Of a DNA stretch of 64,000 nt, positions 47,685-61,779 are shown one piece after another. The position numbers and the translations under genes are program-made. Origin of the DNA: Saposhnikovia divaricata (lineage: Eukaryota > Streptophyta > Magnoliopsida > Apiales > Apiaceae); assembly GCA_036435485.1 (NCBI GenBank), contig CM071595.1, forward strand, positions 1,612,001 to 1,676,000. The letters are read 5' to 3'. Position 1 is the first letter of the stretch; every line of letters starts with the position of its first letter. The notes under the pieces are model-generated. The model made no database searches. It had not been told where the DNA came from and saw nothing but the letters and a program-made list of their open reading frames with translations.

Positions 47685-50600
47685 CGTTTAATTCCAATAA
47701 CCCATAGGAACAAAATATGTAAAAATATCCACAAATTGGTCCGACTCGATTTTTAACAATATCCCGTGTACTAACCCCTTTGAGGATTATCCAAAAACCG
47801 AGTTTTGACTATATAAGCTCCGATACAGGTCTGAATTGTGTCAAATAAAATTTCGTTGAATTCCAATAATCCATAGGAACAAAATATTTAAAAATATCAA
47901 CAAAATGGTCCGACCCGATTTTTAACAATATCCCGTGTACTAACCCCTTTGAGGATTATCCAAAAACCGAGTTTTGACTATATCAGCTCCGATTCAGGTC
48001 TGAATTGCGTCAAATAAAATTTCGTTGAATTCCAATAACCCATAGGAACAAAATATGTAAAAATATCCTTAAAATGGTCCGACTCGATTTTTAACAATAT
48101 CCCGTGTACTAACCACTTTGAGGATTATCCGAAAACCGAGTTTCGTTCATATCAGCTCCGATTCAGGTCTGAATTGCGTCAAATAAAATTTCGTTGAATT
48201 CCAATAACCCATAGGAACAAAATATTTAAAAATATCCACAAAATGGTCCGACCCGATTTTTAACAATATCCCGTGTACTAACCCCTTTGAGAATTTTCCG
48301 AAAACCGAGTTTCGATCATATCAGCTCCGATTCCGGTCCGAACTGCGTCAAATAAAATTTTATTGAATTCCAATAACCCATAGGAACAGAATATGTAAAA
48401 ATATCCACAAAATGGTCCGACTCGATTTTTAACAATATCCCGTGTACTAACCCCTTTGAGGATTATCCAAAAACCGAGTTTTGACTATATAAGCTCCGAT
48501 ACAGGTCTGAATTGTGTCAAATAAAATTTCGTTGAATTCCAATAACCCATAGGAACAAAATATTTAAAAATATCAACAAAATGGTCCGACCCGATTTTTA
48601 ACAATATCCCGTGTACTAACCCCTTTGAGGATTATCCAAAAACCGAGTTTTGACTATATCAGCTCCGATTCAGGTCTGAATTGCGTCAAATAAAATTTCG
48701 TTGAATTCCAATAACCCATAGGAACAAAATATGTAAAAATATCCTTAAAATGGTCCGACTCGATTTTTAACAATATCCCGTGTACTAACCACTTTGAGGA
48801 TTATCCGAAAACCGAGTTTCGTTCATATCAGCTCCGATTCAGGTCTGAATTGCGTCAAATAAAATTTCGTTGAATTCCAATAACCCATAGGAACAAAATA
48901 TTTAAAAATATCCATAAAATGGTCCGACCCGATTTTTAACAATATCTCGTGTACTAACCCCTTTGAGAATTTTCCGAAAACCGAGTTTCGATCATATCAA
49001 CTCCGATTCCGGTCTGAATTGCGTCAAATAAAATTTCGTTTAATTCCAATAACCCATTGGAACAAAATATTTAGAAATATCCACAAAATGGTCCGACTCG
49101 ATTTTTAACAATATCCCGTGTACTAACCCCTTTGAGGATTATCCAAAAACCGAGTTTTGACTATATAAGCTCCGATACAGGTCTGAATTGTGTCAAATAA
49201 AATTTCGTTGAATTCCAATAACCCATAGGAACAAAATATTTAAAAATATCAACAAAATGGTCCGACCCGATTTTTAACAATATCCCGTGTACTAACCCCT
49301 TTGAGGATTATCCAAAAATCGAATTTTGACTATATCAGCTCCGATTCAGGTCTGAATTGCGTTAAATAAAATTTCGTTGAATTCCAATAACCCATAGAAC
49401 AAAATATGTAAAAATATCCTTAAAATGGTCCGACTCGATTTTTAACAATATCCCGTGTACTAACCACTTTGAGGATTATCCGAAAACCGAGTTTCGTTCA
49501 TATCACCTCCGATTCAGGTCTGAATTGCGTCAAATAAAATTTCGTTGAATTCCAATAACCCATAGGAACAAAATATTTAAAAATATCCACAAAATGGTCC
49601 GACCTGATTTTTAACAATATCCCGTGTACTAACCCCTTTGAGAATTTTCCGAAAACCGAGTTTCGATCATATGAGCTCCGATTCCGGTCTGAATTGCGTC
49701 AAATAAAATTTCGTTGAATTCCAATAACCCATAGGAACAAAATATGTAAAAATATCCTTAAAATGGTCCGACTCGATTTTTAACAATATCCCGTGTACTA
49801 ACCACTTTGAGGATTATCCAAAAACCGAGTTTCGTTCATATCAGCTCCGATTCAGGTCTGAATTGCGTCAAATAAAATTTCGTTGAATTCCAAAAACCAT
49901 AGGAATAAAATATTTAAAAATATCCATAAAATGGACCGACCCGATTTTTAACAATATCCCGTGTACTAACCCCTTTGAGAATTTTCCGAAAACCGAGTTT
50001 CGATCATATCAGCTCCGATTCCGGTCTGAATTGCGTCAAATAAAATTTCGTTTAATTCCAATAACCCATAGGAACAAAATATGTAAAAATATCCACAAAT
50101 TGGTCCGACTCGATTTTTAACAATATCCCGTGTACTAACCCCTTTGAGGATTATCCAAAAACCGAGTTTTGACTATATAAGCTCCGATACAGGTCTGAAT
50201 TGTGTCAAATAAAATTTCGTTGAATTCCAATAACCCATAGGAACAAAATATTTAAAAATATCAACAAAATGGTCCGACCCGATTTTTAACAATATCCCGT
50301 GTACTAACCCCTTTGAGGATTATCCAAAAACCGAGTTTTGACTATATCAGCTCCGATTCAGGTCTGAATTGCGTCAAATAAAATTTCGTTGAATTCCAAT
50401 AACCCATAGGAACAAAATATGTAAAAATATCCTTAAAATGGTCCGACTCGATTTTTAACAATATCCCGTGTACTAACCACTTTGAGGATTATCCGAAAAC
50501 CGAGTTTCGTTCATATCAGCTCCGATTCAGGTCTGAATTGCGTCAAATAAAATTTCGTTGAATTCCAATAACCCATAGGAACAAAATATTTAAAAATATC

Positions 50601-52440
50601 CACAAAATGGTCCGACCCGATTTTTAACAATATCCCGTGTACTAACCCCTTTGAGAATTTTCCGAAAACCGAGTTTCGATCATATCAGCTCCGATTCCGG
50701 TCCGAACTGCGTCAAATAAAATTTTGTTGAATTCCAATAACCCATAGGAACAAAATATGTAAAAATATTCACAAAATGGTCCGACTCGATTTTTAACAAT
50801 ATCCCGTGTACTAACCCCTTTGAGGATTATCCAAAAACCGATTTTTGACTATATAAGCTCCGATACAGGTCTGAATTGTGTCAAATAAAATTTCGTTGAA
50901 TTCCAATAACCCATAGGAACAAAATATTTAAAAATATCAACAAAATGGTCCGACCCAATTTTTAACAATATCCCGTGCACTAACCCCTTTGAGGATTATC
51001 CAAAAACCGAGTTTTGACTATATCAGCTCCGATTCAGGTCTGAATTGCGTCAAATAAAATTTCGTTGAATTCCAATAACCCATATGAACAAAATATGTAA
51101 AAATATCCTTAAAATGGTCCGACTCGATTTTTAACAATATCCCGTGTACTAACCACTTTGAGGATTATCCGAAAACCGAGTTTCGTTCATATCAGCTCCG
51201 ATTCAGGTCTGAATTGCGTCAAATAAAATTTCGTTGAATTCCAATAACCCATAGGAACAAAATATTTAAAAATATCCACAAAATGGTCCGACCCGATTTT
51301 TAACAATATCCCGTGTACTAACCCCTTTGAGAATTTTCCGAAAACCGAGTTTCGATCATATCAGCTCCGATTCCGGTCCGAACTGCGTCAAATAAAATTT
51401 TGTTGAATTCCAATAACCCATAGGAACAGAATATGTAAAAATATCCACAAAATGGTCCGACTCGATTTTTAACAATATCCCGTGTACTAACCCCTTTGAG
51501 GATTATCCAAAAACCGAGTTTTGACTATATAAGCTCCGATACAGGTCTGAATTGTGTCAAATAAAATTTCGTTGAATTCCAATAACCCATAGGAACAAAA
51601 TATTTAAAAATATCAACAAAATGGTCCGACCCGATTTTTAACAATATCCCGTGTACTAACCCCTTTGATGATTATCCAAAAACCGAGTTTTGACTATATC
51701 AGCTCCGATTCAGGTCTGAATTGCGTCAAATAAAATTTCGTTGAATTCCAATAACCCATAGGAACAAAATATGTAAAAATATCCTTAAAATGGTCCGACT
51801 CGATTTTTAACAATATCCCGTGTACTAACCACTTTGAGGATTATCCGAAAACCGAGTTTCGTTCATATCAGCTCCGATTCAGGTCTGAATTGCGTCAAAT
51901 AAAATTTCGTTGAATTCCAATAACCCATAGGAACAAAATATTTAAAAATATCCATAAAATGGTCCGACCCGATTTTTAACAATATCCCGTGTACTAACCC
52001 CTTTGAGAATTTTCCGAAAACCGAGTTTCGATCATATCAACTCCGATTCCGGTCTGAATTGCGTCAAATAAAATTTCGTTTAATTCCAATAACCCATTGG
52101 AACAAAATATGTAAAAATATCCACAAAATGGTCCGACTCGATTTTTAACAATATCCCGTGTACTAACCCCTTTGAGGATTATCCAAAAACCGAGTTTTGA
52201 CTATATAAGCTCCGATACAGGTCTGAATTGTGTCAAATAAAATTTCGTTGAATTCCAATAACCCATAGGAACAAAATATTTAAAAATATCAACAAAATGG
52301 TCCGACCCGATTTTTAACAATATCCCGTGTACTAACCCCTTTGAGGATTATCCAAAAACCGAATTTTGACTATATCAGCTCCGATTCAGGTCTGAATTGC
52401 GTTAAATAAAATTTCGTTGAATTCCAATAACCCATAGGAA
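47685..52440. repeat. Overlapping 14-mer (2,364 bp) and 18-mer (3,040 bp) periods
   Basis: The CGTTTAATTCC marker with CACAAATTGG recurs at 47,685 and 50,049 (14 x 169 minus single losses near 49,396 and 49,896). The markers AACAGAATATG (48,386 and 51,426), CATATCAACTCCG and CGTTTAATTCC with CCCATTGG (49,037 and 52,077) recur 3,040 bp apart (18 x 169 minus two). The two periods interleave, so one unit has gained or lost four monomers relative to the other. A SacI palindrome arises in ATATGAGCTCC near 49,672. Confidence 0.75.
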
Positions 52441-55400
52441 CAAAATATGTAAAAATATCCTTAAAATGGTCCGACTCGATTTTTAACAATATCCCGTGTA
52501 CTAACCACTTTGAGGATTATCCGAAAACCGAGTTTCGTTCATATCACCTCCGATTCAGGTCTGAATTGCGTCAAATAAAATTTCGTTGAATTCCAATAAC
52601 CCATAGGAATAAAATATTTAAAAATATCCACAAAATGGTCCGACCCGATTTTTAACAATATCCCGTGTACTAACCCCTTTGAGAATTTTCCGAAAACCGA
52701 GTTTCGATCATATCAGCTCCGATTCCGGTCTGAATTACGTCAAATAAAATTCGTTGAATTCCAATAACCCATAGGAACAAAATATTTAAAAATATCCACA
52801 AAATGGTCCGACTCGATTTTTAACAATATCCCGTGTACTAACCCCTTTGAGGATTATCCAAAAACCGAGTTTTGACTATATAAGCTCCGATACAGGTCTG
52901 AATTGTGTCAAATAAAATTTCATTGAATTCCAATAACCCATAGAAACAAAATATTTAAAAATATCAACAAAATGGTCCGACCCGATTTTTAACAATATCC
53001 CGTGTACTAACCCCTTTGAGGATTATCCAAAAACCGAGTTTTGACTATATCAGCTCCGATTCAGGTCTGAATTGCGTCAAATAAAATTTCGTTGAATTCC
53101 AATAACCCATAGGAACAAAATATGTAAAAATATCCACAAAATGGTCCGACCCGATTTTTAACAATATCCCGTGTACTAACCCCTTTGAGAATTTTCCGAA
53201 AACCGAGTTTCGTTCATATCAGCTCCGATTCAGGTCTGAATTGCGTCAAATAAAATTTCGTTGAATTCCAATAACCCATAGGAACAAAATATTTAAAAAT
53301 ATCCACAAAATGGTCCGACCCGATTTTTAACAATATCCCGTGTACTAACCCCTTTGAGAATTTTCCGAAAACCGAGTTTCGATCATATCAGCTCCGATTC
53401 CGGTCCGAACTGCGTCAAATAAAATTTTGTTGAATTCCAATAACCCATAGGAACAGAATATGTAAAAATATCCACAAAATGGGCCGACTCGATTTTTAAC
53501 AATATCCCGTGTACTAACCCCTTTGAGGATTATCCAAAAACCGAGTTTTGACTATATCAGCTCCGATTCAGGTCTGAATTGCGTCAAATAAAATTTCGTT
53601 GAATTCCAATAACCCATAGGAACAAAATATGTAAAAATATCCTTAAAATGGTCTGACTCGATTTTTAACAATATCCCGTGTACTAACCACTTTGAGGATT
53701 ATCCGAAAACCGAGTTTCGTTCATATCAGCTCCGATTCAGGTCTGAATTGCGTCAAATAAAATTTCGTTGAATTCCAATAACCCATAGGAACAAAATATT
53801 TAAAAATATTCACAAAATGGTCCGACCCGATTTTTAACAATATCCCGTGTACTAACCCCTTTGAGGATTATCCAAAAACCGAGTTTTGACTATATGAGCT
53901 CCGATTCAGGTCTGAATTGCGTCAAATAAAATTTCGTTGAATTCCAATAACCCATAGGAACAAAATATGTAAAAATATCCTTAAAATGGTCCGACTCGAT
54001 TTTTAACAATATCCCGTGTACTAACCACTTTGAGGATTATCCGAAAACCGAGTTTCGTTCATATCACCTCCGATTCAGGTCTGAATTGCGTCAAATAAAA
54101 TTTCGTTGAATTCCAATAACCTATAGGAACAAAATATTTAAAAATATTCAAAAAATGGTCCGACCCGATTTTTAACAATATCCCGTGTACTAACCCCTTT
54201 GAGAATTTTCCGAAAACCGAGTTTCGATCATATCAGCTCCGATTCCGGTCTGAATTGCGTCAAATAAAATTCGTTGAATTCCAATAACCCATAGGAACAA
54301 AATATTTAAAAATATCCACAAAATGGTCCGACTCGATTTTTAACAATATCCCGTGTACTAACCCCTTTGAGGATTATCCAAAAACCGAGTTTTGACTATA
54401 TAAGCTCCGATACAGGTCTGAATTGTGTCAAATAAAATTTCGTTGAATTCCAATAACCCATAGGAACAAAATATTTAAAAATATCAACAAAATGGTCCGA
54501 CCCGATTTTTAACAATATCCCGTGTACTAACCCCTTTGAGGATTATCCAAAAACCGAGTTTTGACTCTATCAGCTCCGATTCAGGTCTGAATTGCGTCAA
54601 ATAAAATTTCGTTGAATTCCAATAACCCATAGGAACAAAATATGTAAAAATATCCTTAAAATGGTCCGACTCAATTTTTAACAATATCCCGTGTACTAAC
54701 CACTTTGAGGATTATCCGAAAACCGAGTTTCGTTCATATCACCTCCGATTCAGGTCTGAATTGCGTCAAATAAAATTTCGTTGAATTCCAATAACCCAGG
54801 AACAAAATATTTAAAAATATTCACAAAATGGTCCGACCCGATTTTTAACAATATCCCGTGTACTAACCCCTTTGAGAATTTTCCGAAAACCGAGTTTCGA
54901 TCATATCAGCTCCGATTCCGGTCTGAATTGCGTCAAATAAAATTTCGTTGAATTCCAATAACCCACAGGAACAAAATATTTAAAAATATCCACAAAATGG
55001 TCCGACTAGATTTTTAACAATATCCCGTGTACTAACCCCTTTGAGGATTATCCAAAAACCGAGTTTTGACTATATAAGCTCCGATACAGGTCTGAATTGT
55101 GTCAAATAAAATTTCGTTGAATTCCAATAACCCATAGGAACAAAATATTTAAAAATATCAACAAAATGGTCCGACCCGTTTTTTAACAATATCCCGTGTA
55201 CTAACCCCTTTGAGGATTATCCAAAAACCGAGTTTTGACTATATCAGCTCCGATTCAGGTCTGAATTGCGTCAAATAAAATTTCGTTGAATTCCAATAAC
55301 CCATAGGAACAAAATATGTAAAAATATCCTTAAAATGGTCCGACTCGATTTTTAACAATATCCCGTGTACTAACCACTTTGAGGATTATCCAAAAACCGA

Positions 55401-55621
55401 GTTTCGTTCATATCAGCTCCGATTCAGGTCTGAATTGCGTCAAATAAAATTTTGTTGAATTCCAAAAACCCATAGGAACAAAATATTTAAAAATATCCAC
55501 AAAATGGACCGACCCGATTTTTAACAATATCCCGTGTACTAACCCCTTTGAGAATTTTCCGAAAACCGAGTTTCGATCATATCAGCTCCGATTCCGGTCT
55601 GAATTGCGTCAAATAAAATTT
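52441..55621. repeat. Mixed tetramers with a 1,520-bp nonamer period
   Basis: The T loss in TAAAATTCG recurs near 52,750 and 54,270, and CACCTCC recurs near 52,546 and 54,066, 1,520 bp apart (nine monomers minus one). Between them lies a B/A hybrid (53,164) and a B monomer followed directly by D (near 53,502). A 2-bp loss (CCCAGGAAC) occurs near 54,798. Private changes such as TGGGCCGACTCG (53,481) and GACTAGATTTT (55,008) suggest this part is older or less homogenised than its neighbours. Confidence 0.7.
53164..53332. repeat. B/A hybrid monomer
   Basis: A type B head (GAGAATTTTCCG) is joined to TTTCGTTCATATC, GATTCAGG and a type A tail (ATATTTAAAAATATCCAC, ACCCG), followed by B. The switch lies near offset 35-51, inside or beside the first dyad, earlier than in the other hybrids. 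It is preceded by a D-head monomer with an A-like ending (GTAAAAATATCCAC, ACCCG). Confidence 0.7.
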
Positions 55622-58600
55622 CGTTTAATTCCAATAACCCATAGGAACAAAATATGTAAAAATATCCACAAATTGGTCCGACTCGATTTTTAACAATATC
55701 CCGTGTACTAACCCCTTTGAGGATTATCCAAAAACCGAGTTTTGACTATATAAGCTCCGATACAGGTCTGAATTGTGTCAAATAAAATTTCGTTGAATTC
55801 CAATAACCCATAGGAACAAAATATTTAAAAATATCAACAAAATGGTCCGACCCGATTTTTAACAATATCCCGTGTACTAACCCCTTTGAGGATTATCCAA
55901 AAACCGAGTTTTGACTATATCAGCTCCGATTCAGGTCTGAATTGCGTCAAATAAAATTTCGTTGAATTCCAATAACCCATAGGAACAAAATATGTAAAAA
56001 TATCCTTAAAATGGTCCGACTCGATTTTTAACAATATCCCGTGTACTAACCACTTTGAGGATTATCCGAAAACCGAGTTTCGTTCATATCAGCTCCGATT
56101 CAGGTCTGAATTGCGTCAAATAAAATTTCGTTGAATTCCAATAACCCATAGGAACAAAATATTTAAAAATATCCACAAAATGGTCCGACCCGATTTTTAA
56201 CAATATCCCGTGTACTAACCCCTTTGAGAATTTTCCGAAAACCGAGTTTCGATCATATCAGCTCCGATTCCGGTCCGAACTGCGTCAAATAAAATTTTAT
56301 TGAATTCCAATAACCCATAGGAACAAAATATGTAAAAATATCCACAAAATGGTCCGACTCGATTTTTAACAATATCCCGTGTACTAACCCCTTTGAGGAT
56401 TATCCAAAAACCGATTTTTGACTATATAAGCTCCGATACAGGTCTGAATTGTGTCAAATAAAATTTCGTTGAATTCCAATAACCCATAGGAACAAAATAT
56501 TTAAAAATATCAACAAAATGGTCCGACCCGATTTTTAACAATATCCCGTGTACTAACCCCTTTGAGGATTATCCAAAAACCGAGTTTTGACTATATCAGC
56601 TCCGATTCAGGTCTGAATTGCGTCAAATAAAATTTTGTTGAATTCCAATAACCCATAGGAACAAAATATGTAAAAATATCCTTAAAATGGTCCGACTCGA
56701 TTTTTAACAATATCCCGTGTACTAACCACTTTGAGGATTATCCGAAAACCGAGTTTCGTTCATATCTGCTCCGATTCAGGTCTGAATTGCGTCAAATAAA
56801 ATTTCGTTGAATTCCAATAACCCATAGGAACAAAATATTTAAAAATATCCACAAAATGGTCCGACCCGATTTTTAACAATATCCCGTGTACTAACCCCTT
56901 TGAGAATTTTCCGAAAACCGAGTTTCGATCATATCAGCTCCGATTCCGGTCCGAACTGCGTCAAATAAAATTTTGTTGAATTCCAATAACCCATAGGAAC
57001 AAAATATGTAAAAATATCCACAAAATGGTCCGACTCGATTTTTAACAATATCCCGTGTACTAACCCTTTTGAGGATTATCCAAAAACCGAGTTTTGACTA
57101 TATAAGCTCCGATACAGGTCTGAATTGTGTTAAATAAAATTTCGTTGAATTCCAATAACCCATAGGAACAAAATATGTAAAAATATCCTTAAAATGGTCC
57201 GACTCGATTTTTAACAATATCCCGTGTACTAACCACTTTGAGGATTATCCGAAAACCGAGTTTCGTTCATATCACCTCCGATTCAGGTCTGAATTGCGTC
57301 AAATAAAATTTCGTTGAATTCCAATAACCCATAGGAACAAAATATGTAAAAATATCCTTAAAATGGTCCGACTCGATTTTTAACAATATCCCGTGTACTA
57401 ACCACTTTGAGGATTATCCAAAAACCGAGTTTCGTTCATATCAGCTCCGATTCAGGTCTGAATTGCGTCAAATAAAATTTCTTTGAATTCCAAAAACCCA
57501 TAGGAACAAAATATTTAAAAATATCCATAAAATGGACCGACCCGATTTTTAACAATATCCCGTGTACTAACCCCTTTGAGAATTTTCCGAAAACCGAGTT
57601 TCGATCATATCAGCTCCGATTCCGGTCCGAACTGCGTCAAATAAAATTTTGTTGAATTCCAATAACCCATAGGAACAAAATATGTAAAAATATCCACAAA
57701 ATGGTCCGACTCGATTTTTAACAATATCCCGTGTACTAACCCCTTTGAGGATTATCCAAAAACCGAGTTTTGACTATATAAGCTCCGATACAGGTCTGAA
57801 TTGCGTAAAATAAAATTTCGTTGAATTCCAATAACCCATAGGAACAAAATATTTAAAAATATCCACAAAATGGTCCGACCCGATTTTTAACAATATCCCG
57901 TGTACTAACCCCTTTGAGAATTTTCCGAAAACCGAGTTTCGATCATATCAGCTCCGATTCCGGTCCGAACTGCGTCAAATAAAATTTTGTCGAATTCCAA
58001 TAACCCATAGGAACAAAATATGTAAAAATATCCACAAAATGGTCCGACTCGATTTTTAACAATATCCCGTGTACTAACCCCTTTGAGAAATATCCAAAAA
58101 CCGAGTTTTGACTATATAAACTCCGATACAGGTCTGAATTGTGTCAAATAAAATTTCGTTGAATTCCAATAACCCATAGGAACAAAATATTTAAAAATAT
58201 CAACAAAATGGTCCGACCCGATTTTTAACAATATCCCGTGTACTAACCCCTTTGAGGATTATCCAAAAACCGAGTTTTGACTATATCAGCTCCGATTCAG
58301 GTCTGAATTGCGTCAAATAAAATTTCGTTGAATTCCAATAACCCATAGGAACAAAATATTTAAAAATATCCACAAAATGGTCCGACCCGATTTTTAACAA
58401 TATCCCGTGTACTAACCCCTTTGAAAATTTTCCGAAAACCTAGTTTCGATCATATCAGCTCCGATTCCGGTCTGAATTGCGTCAAATAAAATTTCGTTGA
58501 ATTCCAATAACCCATAGGAACAAAATATTTAGAAATATCCACAAAATGGTCCGACTCGATTTTTAACAATATCCCGTGTACTAACCCCTTTGAGGATTAT

Positions 58601-61345
58601 CCAAAAACCGAGTTTTGACTATATAAGCTCCGATACAGGTCTGAATTGTGTCAAATAAAATTTCGTTAAATTCCAATAACCCATAGGAACAAAATATTTA
58701 AAAATATCAACAAAATGGTCCGACCCGATTTTTAACAATATCCCGTGTACTAACCCCTTTGAGGATTATCCAAAAACAGAATTTTGACTATATCAGCTCC
58801 GATTCAGGTCTGAATTGCGTTAAATAAAATTTCGTTGAATTCCAATAACCCATAGGAACAAAATATGTAAAAATATCCTTAAAATGGTCCGACTCTATTT
58901 TTAACAATATCCCGTGTACTAACCACTTTGAGGATTATCCGAAAACCGAGTTTCGTTCATATCACCTCCGATTCAGGTCTGAATTGCGTCAAATAAAATT
59001 TCGTTGAATTCCAATAACCCATAGGAACAAAATATGTAAAAATATCCTTAAAATGGTCCGACTCGATTTTTAACAATATCCCGTGTACTAACCACTTTGA
59101 GGATTATCCAAAAACCGAGTTTCGTTCATATCAGCTCCGATTCAGGTCTGAATTGCGTCAAATAAAATTTCGTTTAATTCCAATAACCCATAGGAACAAA
59201 ATATGTAAAAATATCCACAAATTGGTCCGACTCGATTTTTAACAATATCCCGTGTACTAACCCCTTTGAGGATTATCCAAAAACCGAGTTTTGACTATAT
59301 AAGCTCCGATACAGGTCTGAATTGTGTCAAATAAAATTTCGTTGAATTCCAATAACCCATAGGAACAAAATATTTAAAAATATCAACAAAATGGTCCGAC
59401 CCGATTTTTAACAATATCCCGTGTACTAACCCCTTTGAGGATTATCCAAAAACCGAGTTTTGACTATATCAGCTCCGATTCAGGTCTGAATTGCGTCAAA
59501 TAAAATTTCGTTGAATTCCAATAACCCATAGGAACAAAATATGTAAAAATATCCTTAAAATGGTCCGACTCGATTTTTAACAATATCCCGTGTACTAACC
59601 ACTTTGAGGATTATCCGAAAACCGAGTTTCGTTCATATCAGCTCCGATTCAGGTCTGAATTGCGTCAAATAAAATTTCGTTGAATTCCAATAACCCATAG
59701 GAACAAAATATTTAAAAATATCCACAAAATGGTCCGACCCGATTTTTAACAATATCCCGTGTACTAACCCCTTTGAGAATTTTCCGAAAACCGAGTTTCG
59801 ATCATATCAGCTCCGATTCCGGTCCGAACTGCGTCAAATAAAATTTTATTGAATTCCAATAACCCATAGGAACAAAATATGTAAAAATATCCACAAAATG
59901 GTCCGACTCGATTTTTAACAATATCCCGTGTACTAACCCCTTTGAGGATTATCCAAAAACCGATTTTTGACTATATAAGCTCCGATACAGGTCTGAATTG
60001 TGTCAAATAAAATTTCGTTGAATTCCAATAACCCATAGGAACAAAATATTTAAAAATATCAACAAAATGGTCCGACCCGATTTTTAACAATATCCCGTGT
60101 ACTAACCCCTTTGAGGATTATCCAAAAACCGAGTTTTGACTATATCAGCTCCGATTCAGGTCTGAATTGCGTCAAATAAAATTTTGTTGAATTCCAATAA
60201 CCCATAGGAACAAAATATGTAAAAATATCCTTAAAATGGTCCGACTCGATTTTTAACAATATCCCGTGTACTAACCACTTTGAGGATTATCCGAAAACCG
60301 AGTTTCGTTCATATCTGCTCCGATTCAGGTCTGAATTGCGTCAAATAAAATTTCGTTGAATTCCAATAACCCATAGGAACAAAATATTTAAAAATATCCA
60401 CAAAATGGTCCGACCCGATTTTTAACAATATCCCGTGTACTAACCCCTTTGAGAATTTTCCGAAAACCGAGTTTCGATCATATCAGCTCCGATTCCGGTC
60501 CGAACTGCGTCAAATAAAATTTTGTTGAATTCCAATAACCCATAGGAACAAAATATGTAAAAATATCCACAAAATGGTCCGACTCGATTTTTAACAATAT
60601 CCCGTGTACTAACCCTTTTGAGGATTATCCAAAAACCGAGTTTTGACTATATAAGCTCCGATACAGGTCTGAATTGTGTTAAATAAAATTTCGTTGAATT
60701 CCAATAACCCATAGGAACAAAATATGTAAAAATATCCTTAAAATGGTCCGACTCGATTTTTAACAATATCCCGTGTACTAACCACTTTGAGGATTATCCG
60801 AAAACCGAGTTTCGTTCATATCACCTCCGATTCAGGTCTGAATTGCGTCAAATAAAATTTCGTTGAATTCCAATAACCCATAGGAACAAAATATGTAAAA
60901 ATATCCTTAAAATGGTCCGACTCGATTTTTAACAATATCCCGTGTACTAACCACTTTGAGGATTATCCAAAAACCGAGTTTCGTTCATATCAGCTCCGAT
61001 TCAGGTCTGAATTGCGTCAAATAAAATTTCTTTGAATTCCAAAAACCCATAGGAACAAAATATTTAAAAATATCCATAAAATGGACCGACCCGATTTTTA
61101 ACAATATCCCGTGTACTAACCCCTTTGAGAATTTTCCGAAAACCGAGTTTCGATCATATCAGCTCCGATTCCGGTCCGAACTGCGTCAAATAAAATTTTG
61201 TTGAATTCCAATAACCCATAGGAACAAAATATGTAAAAATATCCACAAAATGGTCCGACTCGATTTTTAACAATATCCCGTGTACTAACCCCTTTGAGGA
61301 TTATCCAAAAACCGAGTTTTGACTATATAAGCTCCGATACAGGTC
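55622..61345. repeat. 3,549-bp 21-mer, two copies, second incomplete
   Basis: Copy 1 is 55,622-59,170 and copy 2 runs from 59,171 to about 61,345. Markers exactly 3,549 bp (21 x 169) apart are CGTTTAATTCC (55,622 and 59,171), CCGATTTTTGAC (56,411 and 59,960), CATATCTGCTCC (56,765 and 60,314) and TTTCTTTGAATTCC (57,481 and 61,030). The monomer at the copy junction (59,0xx-59,24x) has an A head running directly into the CGTTTAATTCC tail that elsewhere belongs to a B monomer. Copy 2 ends where an ordinary C monomer stands in place of the C/A hybrid. Confidence 0.85.
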
Positions 61346-61779
61346 TGAATTGTGTCAAATAAAATTTCGTTGAATTCCAATAACCCATAGGAACAAAATA
61401 TTTAAAAATATCAACAAAATGGTCCGACCCGATTTTTAACAATATCCCGTGTACTAACCCCTTTGAGGATTATCCAAAAACCGAGTTTTGACTATATAAG
61501 CTCCGATACAGGTCTGAATTGTGTCAAATAAAATTTCGTTGAATTCCAATAACCCATAGGAACAAAATATGTAAAAATATCCACACAATGGTCCGACTCG
61601 ATTTTTAACAATATCCCGTGTACTAACCCCTTTGAGGATTATCCAAAAACCGAGTTTTGACTATATAAGCTCCGATACAGGTCTGAATTGCGTAAAATAA
61701 AATTTCGTTGAATTCCAATAACCCATAGGAACAAAATATTTAAAAATATCCACAAAATGGTCCGACCCGATTTTTAACA
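61273..61779. repeat. Three consecutive C-head monomers
   Basis: Monomers at 61,273 (ordinary C), 61,442 (C head with a B tail, GTAAAAATATCCACACAATGG) and 61,611 (C/A hybrid) all have TTTTGACTATATAAGC and GATACAGG. This breaks the four-step cycle twice in a row and changes the marker offset from 3,549 to 3,887 bp (21 to 23 monomers). It is the clearest exchange junction in domain 3. Confidence 0.8.

Larger units (their letters stand above)
46010..48458. repeat. Segment repeated at 61,552-64,000
   Basis: Rare markers recur at a constant offset of 15,542 bp: CACACAATGG (46,041 and 61,583), GCGTAAAATAAAA (46,146 and 61,688), CAATAATCCATAGG (47,866 and 63,408), TTTTATTGAATTCC (48,361 and 63,903) and AACAGAATATG (48,386 and 63,928). 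The first part has a further relative 11,655 bp away, near 57.7-59.1 kb. Private changes here include TTAACTATATCCC near 46,234 and TTCCGATAACC near 47,017. Confidence 0.83.

Noticed and set aside
15769..54684. Minus-strand open frames of 64, 66, 73 and 108 codons, many identical.
   Set aside because: They start at TTG, lie wholly within satellite monomers, and recur because the monomers recur. As 169 is 1 modulo 3 the frame rotates each monomer; the 5-bp deletion or chance substitutions only prolong it. There is no domain, ribosome-binding context or codon bias. They are not genes.
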